DNA of 64,000 nt from Prevotella melaninogenica (lineage in GTDB: Bacteria; Bacteroidota; Bacteroidia; Bacteroidales; Bacteroidaceae), in assembly GCF_003609775.1 (NCBI RefSeq), contig NZ_AP018050.1, positions 1,054,001 through 1,118,000 on the forward strand, written 5' to 3'. The notes under the pieces were generated by a model. That model had not been told where the DNA came from. It saw only the letters and a list, made by a program, of their open reading frames with translations, and did not search any database. A program made the translations under genes and the position numbers. Of the stretch, positions 62,650-64,000 are shown in pieces; the stretch's first letter is position 1; every line of letters begins with the position of its first letter.

Positions 62650-64000
62650 TTAATCATTCATTGACAACAGGAACTCCTCATTGTTCTCTGTACGTCTCAT
62701 GCGGTCGTGGATAGAGTTCATTGCCTCAATAGAATTCATATCAGCAATGTACTTACGGAGAATCCACATACGGTCAAGTGTTGTGCGATCCTGCAAGAGG
62801 TCATCACGACGTGTACTTGAAGCAACCAAGTTAACAGCTGGGAAGATACGCTTGTTGCTTAAGCTACGGTCAAGCTGCAACTCCATGTTACCAGTTCCCT
62901 TGAATTCCTCAAAGATAACCTCATCCATCTTAGAACCTGTATCAATCAAGGCTGTTGCAATGATGGTCAGAGAGCCACCACCCTCAATATTACGAGCAGC
63001 ACCGAAGAAACGCTTTGGCTTCTGCAATGCATTGGCGTCCACACCACCAGTCAAGACCTTACCAGATGCTGGTGCAACGGTGTTATAAGCACGTGCCAAA
63101 CGAGTGATTGAGTCAAGGAAGATAACGACATCGTGACCACACTCAACCATGCGTTTTGCCTTTTCTAAAACGATACCAGCAATCTTTACGTGGCGTTCTG
63201 CAGGCTCATCAAATGTTGAAGCAATGACCTCAGCATTTACTGTGCGTGCCATATCGGTAACCTCCTCAGGACGCTCATCAATTAAGAGCATCATCAAGTA
63301 AGCCTCTGGATGGTTGGCTGCAATGGCATTTGCAATGTCCTTCATCAAGATAGTCTTACCCGTTTTTGGCTGAGCAACAATCAAAGCACGCTGTCCCTTA
63401 CCGATTGGTGAGAAAAGATCTACAATACGTGTTGAAAGATTGGTTGTACGAGGATCACCACAGAGAGTGAACTTCTCCTCAGGGAAGAGCGGTGTAAGAT
63501 GCTCGAATGGAATACGGTCACGCACCTCAGAAGGCTTACGACCGTTAATCTTATCAATGCTTGTCAGTGGGAAATACTTCTCACCCTCATGTGGTGGACG
63601 TACGTGGCACTCTACAACATCACCCGTCTTTAAGCCGAACTGCTTAATCTGATGATTTGCAATATATACATCATCAGGTGATGACAAGTAGTTATAATCA
63701 CTTGAACGGAGGAAGCCATAGCCATCAGGCATTACCTCAAGAACACCGTTTGCCTTGATAATGTCAGAGAAATCATAGGTTGCATTATTTGCTACTGGAG
63801 CATTATCATAGACAGGAGCAGATGGTATCTGCGCAGGAGTTGTTGGTTGATCAAACATGTCATAGTTTGGAACAATACCCTGGTCCTCTATTGGTAGGTC
63901 AACAACTGGAATAAAATCAGTACCATCTCCAGGGTCACCTACCCATACGCCATCAGGTAATACTTGGTAACCTGCAGGTTCCATATTCATATTATGTGCA
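62650..64000 (-). CDS. rho: Transcription termination factor Rho (5' end outside window)
   Basis: Hexameric RNA helicase that ends transcription. The last 450 residues are visible; the frame stays open to the window edge, and Bacteroidota Rho has a long extra N terminus, so the true start lies beyond 64000. The visible part has a Pro/Asp-rich linker, the cold-shock RNA-binding domain ([34 protein letters not shown]), Walker [12 protein letters not shown], Walker [16 protein letters not shown]-loop [13 protein letters not shown] and the R-loop [10 protein letters not shown]. All catalytic motifs are intact. Confidence 0.97.
   Translation of the reverse strand, partial: AHNMNMEPAGYQVLPDGVWVGDPGDGTDFIPVVDLPIEDQGIVPNYDMFDQPTTPAQIPSAPVYDNAPVANNATYDFSDIIKANGVLEVMPDGYGFLRSSDYNYLSSPDDVYIANHQIKQFGLKTGDVVECHVRPPHEGEKYFPLTSIDKINGRKPSEVRDRIPFEHLTPLFPEEKFTLCGDPRTTNLSTRIVDLFSPIGKGQRALIVAQPKTGKTILMKDIANAIAANHPEAYLMMLLIDERPEEVTDMARTVNAEVIASTFDEPAERHVKIAGIVLEKAKRMVECGHDVVIFLDSITRLARAYNTVAPASGKVLTGGVDANALQKPKRFFGAARNIEGGGSLTIIATALIDTGSKMDEVIFEEFKGTGNMELQLDRSLSNKRIFPAVNLVASSTRRDDLLQDRTTLDRMWILRKYIADMNSIEAMNSIHDRMRRTENNEEFLLSMND

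Overview
This window is a chromosomal segment of a Bacteroidota bacterium, most likely Prevotella or a close relative. The reasons are a eukaryote-type glycogen branching enzyme, a fused formiminotransferase-cyclodeaminase, an 1119-residue SecA, a type IX secretion plug protein, PCMD/DUF4105/DUF5103-type families, and many promoters of the Bacteroidota form (TTTG, 19-20 nt, TAnnTTTG). No tRNA, rRNA, CRISPR array, transposase or prophage gene was recognised. The content is mostly housekeeping; the unusual material sits in the intergenic DNA.

Layout. 1-1.7 kb: 3' end of glgB and a membrane protein. 2-7.8 kb (minus): DUF4105 protein, small secreted protein, secA and an orphan ABC ATPase. 7.9-15.6 kb (plus): outer-membrane barrel, lptC, CNNM/CBS protein, ppiD-like chaperone, acyl-CoA ligase. 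16-21.7 kb: CDF transporter, HAD hydrolase, trmB, a LytS/LytT-type two-component pair, ribE and a well-delimited structured ncRNA. 22-27.9 kb (minus): complete glycine cleavage operon gcvT-gcvH-gcvPA-gcvPB-lpd with split P protein. 28-35 kb: FMN/4Fe-4S membrane protein, phoH-purC-menG-aroE operon in which aroE is frameshifted, a DUF5715 protein and rpsP. 35.6-42.5 kb (minus): histidine degradation ftcD-hutU-hutH-hutI. 43-50 kb: SDR, PCMD lipoprotein plus barrel protein, purM-prfA-membrane protein-pyrF. 50.8-58.7 kb: kdsB, an operon of DUF2520 protein-kdsC-maf-rlmH, HAD phosphatase, mltG, RluA-type synthase, and tetR-fabG. 59-64 kb: galE, an acidic protein plus T9SS plug protein, and the 3' part of rho.

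How the genes work together. Glycine cleavage (5,10-methylene-THF) and the FtcD step of histidine degradation (5,10-methenyl-THF) both feed one-carbon units into folate; purM and purC are purine genes in the same window. kdsB, kdsC, lptC and galE serve lipopolysaccharide or glycan assembly; secA, ppiD, the plug protein and several beta-barrels serve envelope export.

The most interesting signal is two families of interspersed intergenic repeats: family A (7 copies, about 180 bp, both orientations) and family B (5 copies, about 65 bp core). Both are built from degenerate modules with a 22-24 nt pitch, both avoid genes, and every copy lies next to the 3' end of at least one gene. Further candidates are the 270-nt ncRNA at 21.4-21.7 kb, a palindrome over the tetR-fabG promoter, near-leaderless promoters, and the aroE frameshift.
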